Assembly: GCA_027452145.1 (NCBI GenBank)
Contig: DAIDHB010000331.1
Location: 1-64,000 of the forward strand
Direction: 5' to 3'
DNA length: 64,000 nucleotides
From: Planctomycetales bacterium
GTDB taxonomy: Bacteria; Planctomycetota; Planctomycetia; Isosphaerales; Isosphaeraceae
Position 1 is the stretch's first letter. The number at the start of each line of letters is the position of its first letter. Under the pieces are notes generated by a model. That model saw only the letters and a program-made list of their open reading frames with translations, made no database searches and was not told where the DNA came from. Position numbers and translations under genes: made by a program. Positions 34,566-46,700 of this stretch are shown here, piece by piece.

Positions 34566-34625
34566 GGGGTCCGCCTCCGTCGGGCCTCGTCCCCCTTTCG
34601 CCCACTTCCCTGCACGCCCCAAAAG

Positions 34626-34669
34626 AGATGGGGACTGGCACCTCGAAGACCTCGAGCCAGTCCCCATCT
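34626..34669. terminator. 14-bp inverted repeat acting as probable bidirectional terminator
   Basis: Arms 34626-34639 and 34656-34669 (AGATGGGGACTGGC and its complement) enclose a 16-base loop. T4 follows on the plus strand and, read on the minus strand, T4 also follows, 60 bases after the stop of the giant gene. Its first 23 bases from 34628 match 10820-10842 with one difference, so the hairpin is also a copy of a dispersed repeat. Confidence 0.7.
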
Positions 34670-34729
34670 TTTCAGGGCGGCCCCGGGCAGGCCGGGGTCG
34701 CGGCTGTGTTTCTGTTCGGGGCCCTGCGA

Positions 34730-37700
34730 TCAGGGCTTCCGCGCCTTGCTCGGGCTCGGCAGCTCGCCCATCGCGAGGAGCTGATCGATCGCCGAGGACA
34801 CGCTGGTCACGGACGAGATCTTCGCGCCGGCCTTGGTGAGCACGGCCACCGCGTTACTGCCCGGTTGCCCGTTGTTCCTGCCGTCGATCAGCCGGCCCGA
34901 GGTGTCCTCCAGGCCCGAAGGCGGCGTCCCGTTGACGACCAGCTCCACCGGCTTCTTCAGCACGAATTGCTTCTTCGGGGTCAGCAGGACCGTGTTGTTG
35001 GCCGCGTCGTAGGTCGCGGACCGCAGGGCGAGGTGGCGGGCATTCTTCGCGGTGAACGAATGCTTCTTGCCCGCCAGGATCAGCGAGTACTCGCCGATGG
35101 TGTTCGCCTCCGTCGGATTGAGCGCACCGCTGAAGCTGAGCTCGATCCCGGTCACCCTGTGCTTCTTGTTGCGGATCACCTGGACGCCCTGAATCGTGAC
35201 CGGCGCCGACTGGCCCTGGCCGCCGCCACTGCCGTTGCTGCCACTGCCGTTGCTGCCGCTACCGCTGCCGTTGCCGTTGCCGTTGCCTCCGCTGCCGTTG
35301 CCGCCGCTGCCGCCGCTGCCGCCGCTGCCGTTGCCGCCGCTGCCTCCGTTGCCTCCGCTACCGCCGTTGCCGTTGAAGGCGATCGGGGTCGTGGCCGTGC
35401 CGGCCACGCCGGTGCTGCCAACCTGGAGGGCGATCGTCCCGCTGGAGCCGCTCAGCGCCACTCCCTGGAACCTGGCCACTCCTCCGATGGCGGTGGCGGT
35501 CTGGCCCGAGGCGAGGGTCACGGGCGTCCCCGGGGGCAGCGAGAGGGCGACCGGGCCGTTGAAGCCGGTGGCGAGGTTGCCGTACGGGTCGTAGGCGGCC
35601 ACCGTCAGCCCGAAGGACTGGCCCGCGCCGAGCGACGACGGCGGCTCGGCCTGCACCTTGAGCGTTGCGGCCGCCGCCGGGATCACGTCGATGGGCGTGG
35701 TGATCGTGGACGTCAGCCCGTCGCTGGTGGCCAGGATGGTGTAGCCCGCGGCGCTCTGGTCGAGAGTCAGCCTCGGGCCGAAGTTGGCGATGCCGTTGAC
35801 CGCCGTTTCCACGGTCGCCCCGCCCTGGAGTGTGGCGCCTCCCGGGTTGGCGTCCAGGGCGATCGCGATGGTGCCGTTGAAGCCGGTGGCGAGGTTGTTG
35901 TACTGGTCCTCGGCCTGGATCGCCAGCCCGAAATAGGCGCCGGCGATCATGACGGTGGGCGGCGGGATGCTGACCTGCAACTGGGAGGCCGCCCCGGGAT
36001 TCACGGTGATCGCACCGGTCGCCGTCGAGCCCAGCGAGGCGGAGCTGGCGTGGATCGTGTAGCCGGCCGCGGCCCTGTCGATCGCGAGATTGGTGAACGA
36101 CGCCACTCCGTCGACGATCGAGGCGGAACTCGTCCCGACCAGGCCGGCGCCCGAGGGGCCGCCAGCCAGGTTGATCGCGGCCTGGCCGGAATACGCCGCC
36201 TCCAGGTTCCCATAGGCGTCGGTGACCGCGACCGTCAGCCCGAAAGGTGCGCCCGCCGTGACGCTGCTCGGCGGCTGCGAGGTGATCTCAAGCTGCGAGG
36301 GAGCGCCGATCGTCACCGAGAACGGGCCCGTGGACACGGGGCCCAGGCCGGAGCCAGCGATCTGGATCGTGTCGCCGGTGCCGACGAGCCCGACAGTCAC
36401 CCCGTTGAACGTGGCGATGCCGGCGACGGCCGACACGGGGGCCGCGTCCAGCAGCGGTGCGCTGGGGTTGGACGTCAGCGACGCGCTCAGGCTGCCGTTG
36501 AAGCTGGTGGCGAGGTTGCCGTACTGGTCCTCGGCCTCGACCTCGATGGACAGCGGCGTCCCCGCGGCGAAGGTGGTGGGCGGCCCGCTGACCACCACGA
36601 GCTTCGCGGCCGAACCGGCCGTCACCTGGATGCTGCCGGTGGTGAGCGCGGGCAGGCCGGGGCTGGTGATCTGGAGCGCCACCAGGCCGACCTGCGAGAG
36701 GGTCAGACCCGTGAAGGTCGCCGTCCCGCCGCTGGCCGTGACGGTGGTGGTGCCGCCGAGCGTATTGTTCCCCGCCTGGCCGGCGACGGCCACCGACACG
36801 CTGCCGTTGAAGTCGGGGTCGATCACGCCGGACTGCTGGAGGATCGTGACCGTCAGGTTGAACGGAGAGTACACCTGCACCGACGACGGCGGCGTCGACT
36901 GGAGGGCGACGCCCGGGATCGGGGTCACGTCGATCGCCGACGAGGCCGCCGAGGTCAGCCCGTCGCCGCTGGCGATCAGGGTCTCGCCGTTGCCGGCGTT
37001 GCTGATCGAAAGCCCGCTGAAGGCGACCAGGCCGCTGGTGGCATTGAGCGTGGTCGTCCCGCCCAGCGTCGACCCGCTGGGATTGGCATCGAGGTTGACC
37101 GTCACGCTCCCGTTGAAGCCGGTCTCGATGTTGCCGTACTGGTCCTCGACCGCCAGCGCGACGCCGAACGTGCTCCCGTGCGGGATCTGGGCCGGCGGCT
37201 CGGTCGTCCAGGCGACGGTCGCCGCCGTCGGGTCGGGCGTGACGGTGATCGGGCCCCACGCGGCCTTGTTGCCAGACGCATCGGCGACCTGGATCGTGTA
37301 GGTGCCGGCCTTGTCGATCGAGAGGCCGGTGAAGTCGGCCACGCCGGCCGTCGCGTTCAGGCTCGTGGTCCCGAGGATGGCGGAAGGCGCCAGGATCGAC
37401 ACCGAGCCGGTGAAGCTATCAGCGATATTGCCGAAGCTGTCCAGGCCGTCGACGGCCAGCGTGAAGGTCTGGCCGGCGGGGATGCTCGACGGCGGCCCCG
37501 AGGCGACCACCAGCTTTGCCTCCGGCCCCGCGACGACGTCGAACAGATTGGTGGTCGCCAGGCTCAGCGTCCCGCTCGTCACCTGGAGCGAGTAGCCCTT
37601 GGCGGCCTGGTCGATGAGCAGGTCGCTGAACACGGCGACATTGTTCGCGACGTTCGCCGTGGTCCCGCCGCCCAGGGTCGCGCCGCCCGGGTTGGCGCCG

Positions 37701-40700
37701 AGCTGCACGGTGACGGTGCCCGTCAGCGTCGCCGGGTTGTTGAAGGGATCCACCGCCCCGACGCTGAAGCCGAAGCCGATGCCGGCCTGCACCGGATTGG
37801 GCGGCTGCACAGTGATCACCAGCGCGCTGGCGGCGGCGGCGTCCACCGTGACGCTGGTATCGCCGGGGACCATGTTCCCGCTGGTCGCCTCGAGGACGTA
37901 GGAACCCGCCGTGTCGAGCACGATGTTGTTGAACGTCGCCACGCCGGCCGTCGCGGTCGCCGTGGTCGGCGGCAACGTGACTCCGGCCGGCCCGCTCTTG
38001 ATCGCCAGGCTCACGACGCCGTTGAAGGCCGTGTCCACGGCGCCCGTGTTGGTCTGGACCGTGTACGTCACCGAGAACCCGACGCCGGCCGTGGCGGAGG
38101 GGTCGCCGGGGATCAGCGTCGGCGGGACCACGTCGATCGGGCTGGAGGAGCTGGTGCCCGCGACCCCGGACGTGCTGGCGATCAGCGTGAACGGATTGAC
38201 GACGTCGTGCAGGCCGGCGTCGATGACGATGTCGCCGAACGTCGCCACGCCGCCCGAGGCCTGGACCGTGGTGGTGCTGCCGCTGAGGTCGGCATTGTCG
38301 GAGACGCCGTTCTGGTCCAGCGCCAGCGACACGTTCTGGTTGTAGCCCGTCTCGAGGTTGCCGTACTGGTCCTCGACCTGGGCGGTGGCCGAGAACGGGA
38401 AGCCCTCGGTCGCCTGGGCCGGAGGCTCGGTCGTCCAGACGATCTGCGTCGGCGAGTTGGGATCGATCGTGATCGGCGTCGACAGGCCGTCGGTCAGGTT
38501 CGGGCTCGAGGCATCCAGCGTGTAGGTCCCGGCCGTGTCGATGGCCAGGCTCGTGAAGGTCGCCACGCCGTTGATCGCGTTGACCGTCAGGGTGGCGCCG
38601 GGGTCGAATGTCCCGACCTCGCCGGAGGCCAGCGCGATCGTGACCGGCCCGTTGAACTGGTTGGCGAGCGTGCCGACCGCGTCCAGGACATCCACCACCA
38701 CGTTCGTCGTCCCGGCGAAGTTGACGCCGGCGGTCCCCGTCGCGGGCGGTTCGCCGCTGGGGGCGAACACGAGCTGGGTGGGCGGGTTGAGGTAGAACGT
38801 ATAGGTGACGATGTTGCCCACCGCGCCCGCGTTGTCGGTGGCGAACACCTCGATGGTCTTGACGCCGTTGGAGGTGTAGGCCGTCTCGGGGTTGAAGGGG
38901 ATCGCGAACTGTCCCAGGCCGTTGGTGGAGTTGCCCACGCCGGGGGTGGGCACCGGGCTCGTCGGGTTGAAGCCGGCGACGACCCGCGGGTGGGCGGGGT
39001 CGGTGACGTCCTCGACCGTGATCCAGGTGGCGTTGCCGAAGCCGGTGATCTCGCTCGAGCCGGTGATGGTGATCGGGCCCGCCACCGCCGGCAGGGGCGT
39101 GAACGGGCTCGTGGTCGTGCCCTGCACCGCGATCGCATTGTCCACGATCAGCGGCGGCAGGGTGATGGCGAACGTTCCCTGGCCGTAGGTCGACGCCGAC
39201 AGGATGTCCGGGTCGGAGCTGGCCGCCGTGGTCTGGTTGGCCTGATCCGGGGCGAAGGGCCCCTTGAGCGTGGCCATTCCCGTCGCGGGGTTGATGTTGC
39301 CCAGCGAGAGGCTCAGCGACGTGACGGAGGCGTGCGGCAGGTAGCCCCCCTGGGTCACCGCGCCATAGGTCGTGCTGGGGAAGAGCGTCCAGGTCAGGCC
39401 GCCGTCGAGCGACTGGAACACGCCCGACCCGTGGCCGCCCCAGTCGCCCGCGCCGACGTACAGGGCCGGGTGGACCCCGCCCTTGGGCAGCGGCGCCGAA
39501 TTGGGGATGGCGTATCGCCAGTCCGCGGCGATCGACGAGAACACCACGGCCTGGATCAGCTTCTTGGAATTCGGGTCGGTCGTGGGGTCGTACGGCTGGC
39601 CGAAGATCGAGTAGGCCAGCTTCTGGAGGTTGCCGGTGATGTTGATCCAGGTCGGCGTCGGGTTGCCGGCCGACGGGATCGAATCGGCGATGTAGTACAC
39701 GCCCCTGTCGGTCACGGCGTACGCATCGTGGCTGCCGCGGGTCGGGTCGGTGATGATCTGCCGGACGTACGAGCCATCCAGCTCGTTGGAGATGTTGATC
39801 CAGTCGTTGCTGGTGCCGCTGCCGCCGCCGTCCTGGGTGACGAAGATCTGCCCGATGGCGGTGCCCACGTAGATGAAGTTGCCCAGGTTGCCGACGCCCC
39901 CAGGCGCGGTCGGATCGGGCGCGCCGTAGGCAAGGGCATAGCTCCAGCTCCCCGGGTTGTTGAAGACCGAGGGGTCGCCGACGTCGAACCAGTTCACGCC
40001 CTGGTTGGTGGTCGTGAAGATCCGCCCCACCGACGAGCTGATGACGATGTCCTGGCCGTTGACCGCATTAACGGCGAAGTTGGCGCCTCCGGTGTAGGTC
40101 CACTGGGGATCCGGAGTGGGCTGGCCGTTGGCGGCCTGGAGGAGGCCGTAGGTCTCGCCGACGCCATTGACCTGGAAGAAGTTGGTGTCGCCGCCGCCGC
40201 AGCAGGGCCAGAAGTACTGGTAGACGGTGCCGTTACCCTGCTGGTCGGTGGCCACGCCGGTGGCGTCGCCGCCGGGCCCCGTCCAGAGGATGTTGCCGCT
40301 GGAGAGGACGTCGCCCGTCGAGTGCGGCCCGCCGTTATCCTGGGCGCTGCCGTAGAACATGGCCTGGGCGATCAGCGCGGCGGCGTTGCTGGGCTGCGCC
40401 GCCCCGTAATAGAACTGCGTGATCTGAAGGTTGCCGTTGCGCTCGATGCCGGCCAGCGAATCCGAGACGCCGATCTGGGTCTCGAAGGTCCCGTTGTTAT
40501 CCAGGGCGCTCCAGACTCCCTGGTCGTTGCCGAAGATCAGCCGGGGCAGTCCGGTGATCGGGTCGATCATTCCGGCCATCCGGTGATAATCGGTGCCGCC
40601 CACGTCGAACGGGATCCACTCGACCCCCGCGCCGTTGTTGGTGAACGACGAGTAGTCGTAGACGTACAGGGAGGCGTTGCCGACGAACGGATCCTGCGGG

Positions 40701-43700
40701 TTGCGGATGAAGTTCAGGTACGGGGCGGACGCCGGCAAATCGTTGAGGTTGGCGATCGTGGCCGGGCCGGTGGACGAGAGGGTGACCAGGCCGCCGTCCT
40801 TGAAGCTCGAGGAGGTCGAGACCAGCGCGTGGGCGTCCCAGATGTTCGTCGTGTTGATGCGAATCAGCCCGGATTGGTTGCCGTCGGCGGTGCCGCCGAC
40901 GTAGATGATATTGGGGTTGGCCGGATCCACCGTCATGGCGATGTTGTAGTTGCCCTGGGGGAACTGGGCCGAGCCGATGACGGAGTAGTTCGGCTGGGAA
41001 ATGTCGTTGGTCGGGATGGCCTCGGCGTTCTGATAGCCCTGGTTGGGCTGGGTCGGGATCTTCACCTCGGTCCAGTTCTGGCCGAAGTCCTTGGTCATGA
41101 AGATCCCGTCGAGAGCCCCGGCCGACGTGGCGACGGTCGCGTAGAGCCATCCCGAATAGACGGCATCCTCGGCGGCGTTGCCGGTCGGCTGCGGCGTGGT
41201 CAGGACGATGCGGCCCTGGCCGCCGTTGGGCGTCGGACCGTTCGTCGGATTGACGTTGGGGCGCGGAACCTTGATGTTGTCGAAGATCAGCGGGTTGCCG
41301 ATCCCGCCGAGCATCTCGTTCCAGACCTGGCCCTGGTTGGGGCTCATGAAGACGCCCGTGCCGGCGATCGCGGCATAGACGACCTGGAGGTTGCCGGGGA
41401 CGAGGGTGTTGGTGTCCGGGTTCAGGACGATGCCGCTCTCGTAGTCGAGGGCGACGGAGGTCGCATTCCCGGCCAGCACCTTGGTCCAGTGAGCCCCGGT
41501 ATCCTCGCTCCGCCAGATGCCGCCCGTGGGGCCGCTGAGCGCGGCGTAGATGATCACCCCGCCGCTGGGCGTCGGCTTGGGGTCGACGACGACCGCGAAC
41601 GCCGTGTCGCCGACGAACGCGCGATCGCGGCCGGACGACTCGATCGGCAGCCAGTTGCCGCCGGAGTCGACGTTGGTCGTGCTGTCGGCCAGCCTCCAGG
41701 TCGCCCCGCCGTCGTACGAGATCAGGAAGCCGACCCCCGGCGTGCCGGTGTCGCCCTCGCCGGTCGCCGCGATCACGATCGACTGGTTGGGGTCGTTGTT
41801 GCGGGGGAAGACGGCGATCCCGCCGATGTTGACCCCCGAGCTCGGCCCGAAGTCGGTCAGCGGGATATAGGTCGGGCCCGCGGGGTTGGTCGTGAGGAAG
41901 TCGGTCGTCTTCCAGATCCCGCCGCTGGCCCCGGCCACGAAGACCGTATTGCCCGAAGGATCCGACGGGTCGATCGCCAGGCCGGTCACCCGGCCCGACG
42001 GGTCGCCGCCGCTGCCCCCGTCGCTGTTGCCGTTGCCGCCGGCGTTGCCGCCGGGGCCGGTCCCGATCGCCGCCGGGCCCACCGCCGTCCACTCCTGGCT
42101 CGACAGGGCATCCGTCTGGCTGAGCGTGAAGATCCGGAAGCTGGCCCCGTAGACGTCCGCGCCCGCCTCGCCCAGGCCCGAGGCGGGTTGGGGCTTCTGG
42201 AATGTCAGCGACCAGCTATTGAGCGACCAGTTATTCGGGGTGCCCGTCAGCGAGTTGGTGATGGTCAGCACCCAGGTTCCCTGCGCGCTCTGGCCGGCGA
42301 ACTGCGACGCCAGCGATTGCTGCGGGTTGAAGGTCGAGAAGAAGGGTGCACCGCCCTGCTGGATCGGGGTCGCCGCGTTGTCGTCGAAGATCGTGTTCTG
42401 GAAATTGGCCGTCGTCCCGCCCGAACCGCCCACGTTGCTGAACAGGATCGCCTGGCCCATCTGGTTGCCGCTCGGCCCGTAGTGGGTCAAGGTCGCCGTC
42501 AGGTTCGCGTCGACGGGGAAGCTGATGTTGAGCTGCACCTGCATCCCGCTGACCCGCGCCAGCGTCTGGTCGCCGGGGATCACGAAGTCGTCCGCCACCG
42601 AGATCGACGAGCCCACCGACCCGGGCGTCACGTTCGGGGCGGTGCCGGTCTGGGCCGGGATCGGCTTCGGCGTGTCGCCCGAGTTGTAATGAACCGTCGT
42701 CGTCGGGCTGTTCGAGGTCTGGTCGCGCAGGATCGCCAGGCCCGCATTCTGGTTGGTATCCATCGCGTCGCCGGAGGCGCTGAGGATATTCGGGCCGATC
42801 TGGATCGTGTAGGTACCGCTCAGTTGCTGGAGCGGGAAGCCGATCGTGAAGGTGGTCGCCAGCCCGTTCGACGGCGTGACCGGCGTGACCGTGATCACCG
42901 GCGTGATCTGGAGCGACCAGTTATCGAGCACGCCCTTGGCGGCGGTGTCGGGATTGGTGATCTGAAGCGTCCAGAGCCCGGCGGTCCACAGCGACGGCGC
43001 GGCGGGATTCGGCATGTCGACCGGCTTGCCGTCCAGGACCGAGAGCGGGCTGGCGGGCTGGTAGATCCCGGTGAACGGCGCCGAGCCCGAGGCGATCGGA
43101 GTCTCCGCCGTGTCGTCGAAGACCGTGTTGATGAAGCCCGAGCCCTTGGCCCCGACGCCCGAGAACAGCGTGACCTGGGTGCCGTCGGGCGCGATCAGCA
43201 CGACCGTCAGGTCCGAGTCCGGGGCGAATGCGGCGGTGAGGCCGACCGAGATGTGGGCGATGTCGAAGGTGCCGTTGTAGCTCGGGATCGACAGCGTCGA
43301 GGTGAGCACGCCCGGGCCGGATGCCGTCGCCGCCGGGATGGCCTGGCCCGTGCCCGTGTTCGCCGCGAACGACTGCGGGCCGGTGATCGGGCCGGCCGGT
43401 CCCATGATCTGGTCCACCTGGGCGGGCGTGAACGTGCTCACCTGCATCGGCCGGTCGAACTGCACGTTGAGCGAGCCGACGGTGCCGTCGGTGACCAGGT
43501 TGCCCGCCGACCCGTTGCCGAAGGGGACCGACGTGCTCACCACCTGCGGACCGGGCACGATGATCGGCAGGACATTGGAGTCGTACGGGGCGGCCAGGAT
43601 GTAGTCGCCCTGGTTCGTCCCCCCCGTGTACGCCGCGTACTTGAAGACAGGTTCCGAGGACGCGACCAGATCTTCGAACTGGAAGGCCGTGGCATTGGTC

Positions 43701-46700
43701 GAGAGCGTGATGGTGAAGTTGACCAGATTAACCGAGGCGATGGTCGCGCCAGCCGGGATACCGACGCCCGTGACCGTCTCGCCGACCGCCAGGCCCGCCA
43801 TGCTGCTGAACACGTAGACGACCGGCGATCCGGACTGGATGAAGCCCTGGAAGTCGAAGGTCGACACCGTCCGGACCGGCGCCGGAACGGCGTAGACATC
43901 GCCGGGGGTCGAGCCCCTGAAGCCGTTGGGCAGGTTCAAAGGGTTCTGGTCGGGGACGCCGTCGGCGTTCTGGTCCATCGGGTCGGAGGTGCGGAGCGTC
44001 GAGCCGACGTAGGACGCGATCGGCGAGCTGATCGCCAACCCGGCGCCGTTGTCCGGGAGGATCATGTAGCTATACGTCCCGGTGTAGTCGTATGTCGCCG
44101 CGTTCGCGCCGCTGGGCAGCGGGTCGAAGGTGACGAGGAACGACGTGTAGGCGTTGGGATCGGGCCCCGTATTCGTGCCGCCAAGCGGGGTGACGCCCGT
44201 CACCGTGAGCGGGACGTAGGCCGTACTGCCGTTGGTGCCGCGGAAGTAGACCAGCACGTCGGCTTGCTGGAACGTGGAGGCGATGACCGGACGGTCGAAA
44301 TCGATCTCGATGCTGACCACGCGGCCCTGCGCCTCGGCGTACGAGATCGGCCCCATCGTGCTGTTGATGATCCGCGGCCCGGCGGCGATCCCCATGGGCC
44401 GGAACCAGATATCCAGCGGATCCGCGATGACGGTGCCGTTGCTGTAGTAGCTCTGGTTCAGGTTGCCCGCCCAGACCGGGTACACCTGACCGTCGAAGAC
44501 GGCCAGACCCATCTGGTTGCCATAACCGAAGGGCTTGTCCGTCTGCGGGTTCCCCGTCGACTGGTTGTCGGCCTCCGGGCCGATGACGTCGGTGGCCCCG
44601 GTGATTGCGTCGGTCGCGGTCTGGGCCGGGTTGGCGTAGGACTGGGGGCTGAAGGTATTGCCGCCGTCGATGCTGGTGGTCAGGTAGGTCGCCACCCGCG
44701 CGTTGGCGGCGTCGTCGCGCGCATCCCGCCACGAGACCACCAGCGTCCCCGTCGCCTGGTCGACCGCGATCGCCGGCTGGAACTGGGTCCGGCCGCTGGT
44801 GTAGGCGTAATTGGGGTCATTCACCACGCCCGCCCCGGAGTGGCCGTCAACCTGGGCGTTGTCGCTGTTGACCGTGCCAAACTCCTGGTTCCAGGAAAGG
44901 CCACCGTTGTCGGAGTAGGCCAGGTAGATGTCGGTGTTGGTGGCCGGATTGGTGTTGCCGTTGGGGTCCTTCTGGCTGTTGTCGTAGCCGACATACGCGG
45001 CGTAGATTCGCCCCCGGAACGGACTGTACTGGCCCAGCGTGTTGTCGATCGCCATGACCAGACCCGGGCCGACGCCGTTGGGCGTCGAGGGCACGGCGCG
45101 AGCGTAGGTGTCGCCGATGGCGCCGGTAACCAGGGTGGTGGCGATCAACGACGGTCTCGATGAGGTCATCCCGGTGCTGAACTGAAGGCTGAAATTCCTC
45201 ACCTCGCCCTGGTCGGGGACGTTCGTCTGCAGGCTCGCGGTGAAATTGGTGACGGCCAGGGTCCAGGTCCCGTCGATGAAGTCGGAGCCGGTCTGCTGGT
45301 CCTCCTGCTCGAGCTGCTGGATCAGTGACCTGAGGCTCCCGAATTCGGGCCGGAAGTAGCCGATGTAATTCGTCGCGCTGTTCCCGTTGGTCCCGGTGGT
45401 CGTCGAGTCGAAGATGTTGCGGGTGGCGTTGTCGTCGAATCGCGTGCCGACAGTCGTCCCGAACGTCCCCGTCTGGCCCGTGGAGAAGCCGAAGACCCCG
45501 ACGGCATTGCCGCTGGGCAGGCCCGTGCCCGTGTTGGCCGTGCCGGCGGCGTTGTCCTGGTTGTTGAAAAGGGTGACCTGCGACGTACCGTCGGGGGCGA
45601 TCAGGGTGACGTTCAGGTTCTGGACGCTCTCCTGGTCGACCAGCGCCAGCGTCACGGACAGATCGTTCAGGTTGGCGAGCTGCGACGCCGGGATGGAGAC
45701 GTTGTCCCTGAACGAGGTCGTCACCGGGGTCGTTACACTGTTCGCCGTGGTGGCCGGATTGATCGGCCCCGACGAACCGCCAAAGCCGTATGCGAAGCCG
45801 GGCGAGACCAGGCTCGACATCAGCTCGTCGAACGGCGGCGACGCCGTGGAACCCGAGCCGAAGTCGTCCCACCCCACGGTGACCTGGCCGCCGGCATTCT
45901 GGTTGATCACGAGCTTCGGATGCGAATCGTGCTGGGGGCCGAAGTTGCCGCTCGTGTTGACGGTCTGCACGCCGCTGAAGGCCACGTTTCCGGCCGTGGA
46001 CGTCCCGACGAGCAGCTCGGCCCGGTTCGGGTTGAAGCCGCTCCCGGCGTAAGGATTCGGATTGGCGGGCTCGGTGTCGATGCTCGCCCAGGCGATGTAG
46101 ACGTTGTTCACAAAGGTGTCCGGCATCGCGGTGCCGGACGCCGGCGTGGGGTCGACGGCCAGGGTCGGGTCGGTCGCCGCGTCCGAGCCCGTGACCCACT
46201 GATACACGGTGCCGCTGTACACCTGGGAGGGCGCCCCGCTGCCGAAGCTGAACTCGGTCAGCACGAGCGCGCCGTCGGCGGCACCGCTGCTCTCCATGCT
46301 GAGGAAGTAGACGTCGTGATTGGCGTCGAAGGCGACCGATGGATCGGTGACCTGCGTGTAGCCGGTCGGCGGAGTGGCATTGACGGTCAGCGGGTCGAGC
46401 AACACCGGCGCGGCGGAACCGATCCCGGTCCAGGTCGTCCCACCGTCGTTCGAGTAGGCGCCCTCCACGACCGAGGTCGTGTGCGGGACGTTCGTGAGCG
46501 AGGAAAGGTCAACGCTCCAGGCGGCGACGACCCGTTGCGGATCATATGGATCGACGACCACGGTCGGGCTGTTGGCGTTGCCGCCGTTCGTCACACTCCC
46601 CAGGTTGGTGAGGTTGATCGCGACGCCGGACGCGGCGGGCGCCGGAGTCGTCGCCAGGAGCACTCGCCCCTCCAGACCATCCAGCTCCAGCCAGCGGACA

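Noticed and set aside
34544-45163. A 3539-codon open frame on the plus strand, antisense to the giant gene
   Set aside because: Its translation is Arg/Gly/Val/Asp-rich without any domain, and the opposite strand carries clear P-domain, BNR and Ig-like repeats. High GC and the codon bias of the sense gene remove stops from this frame.
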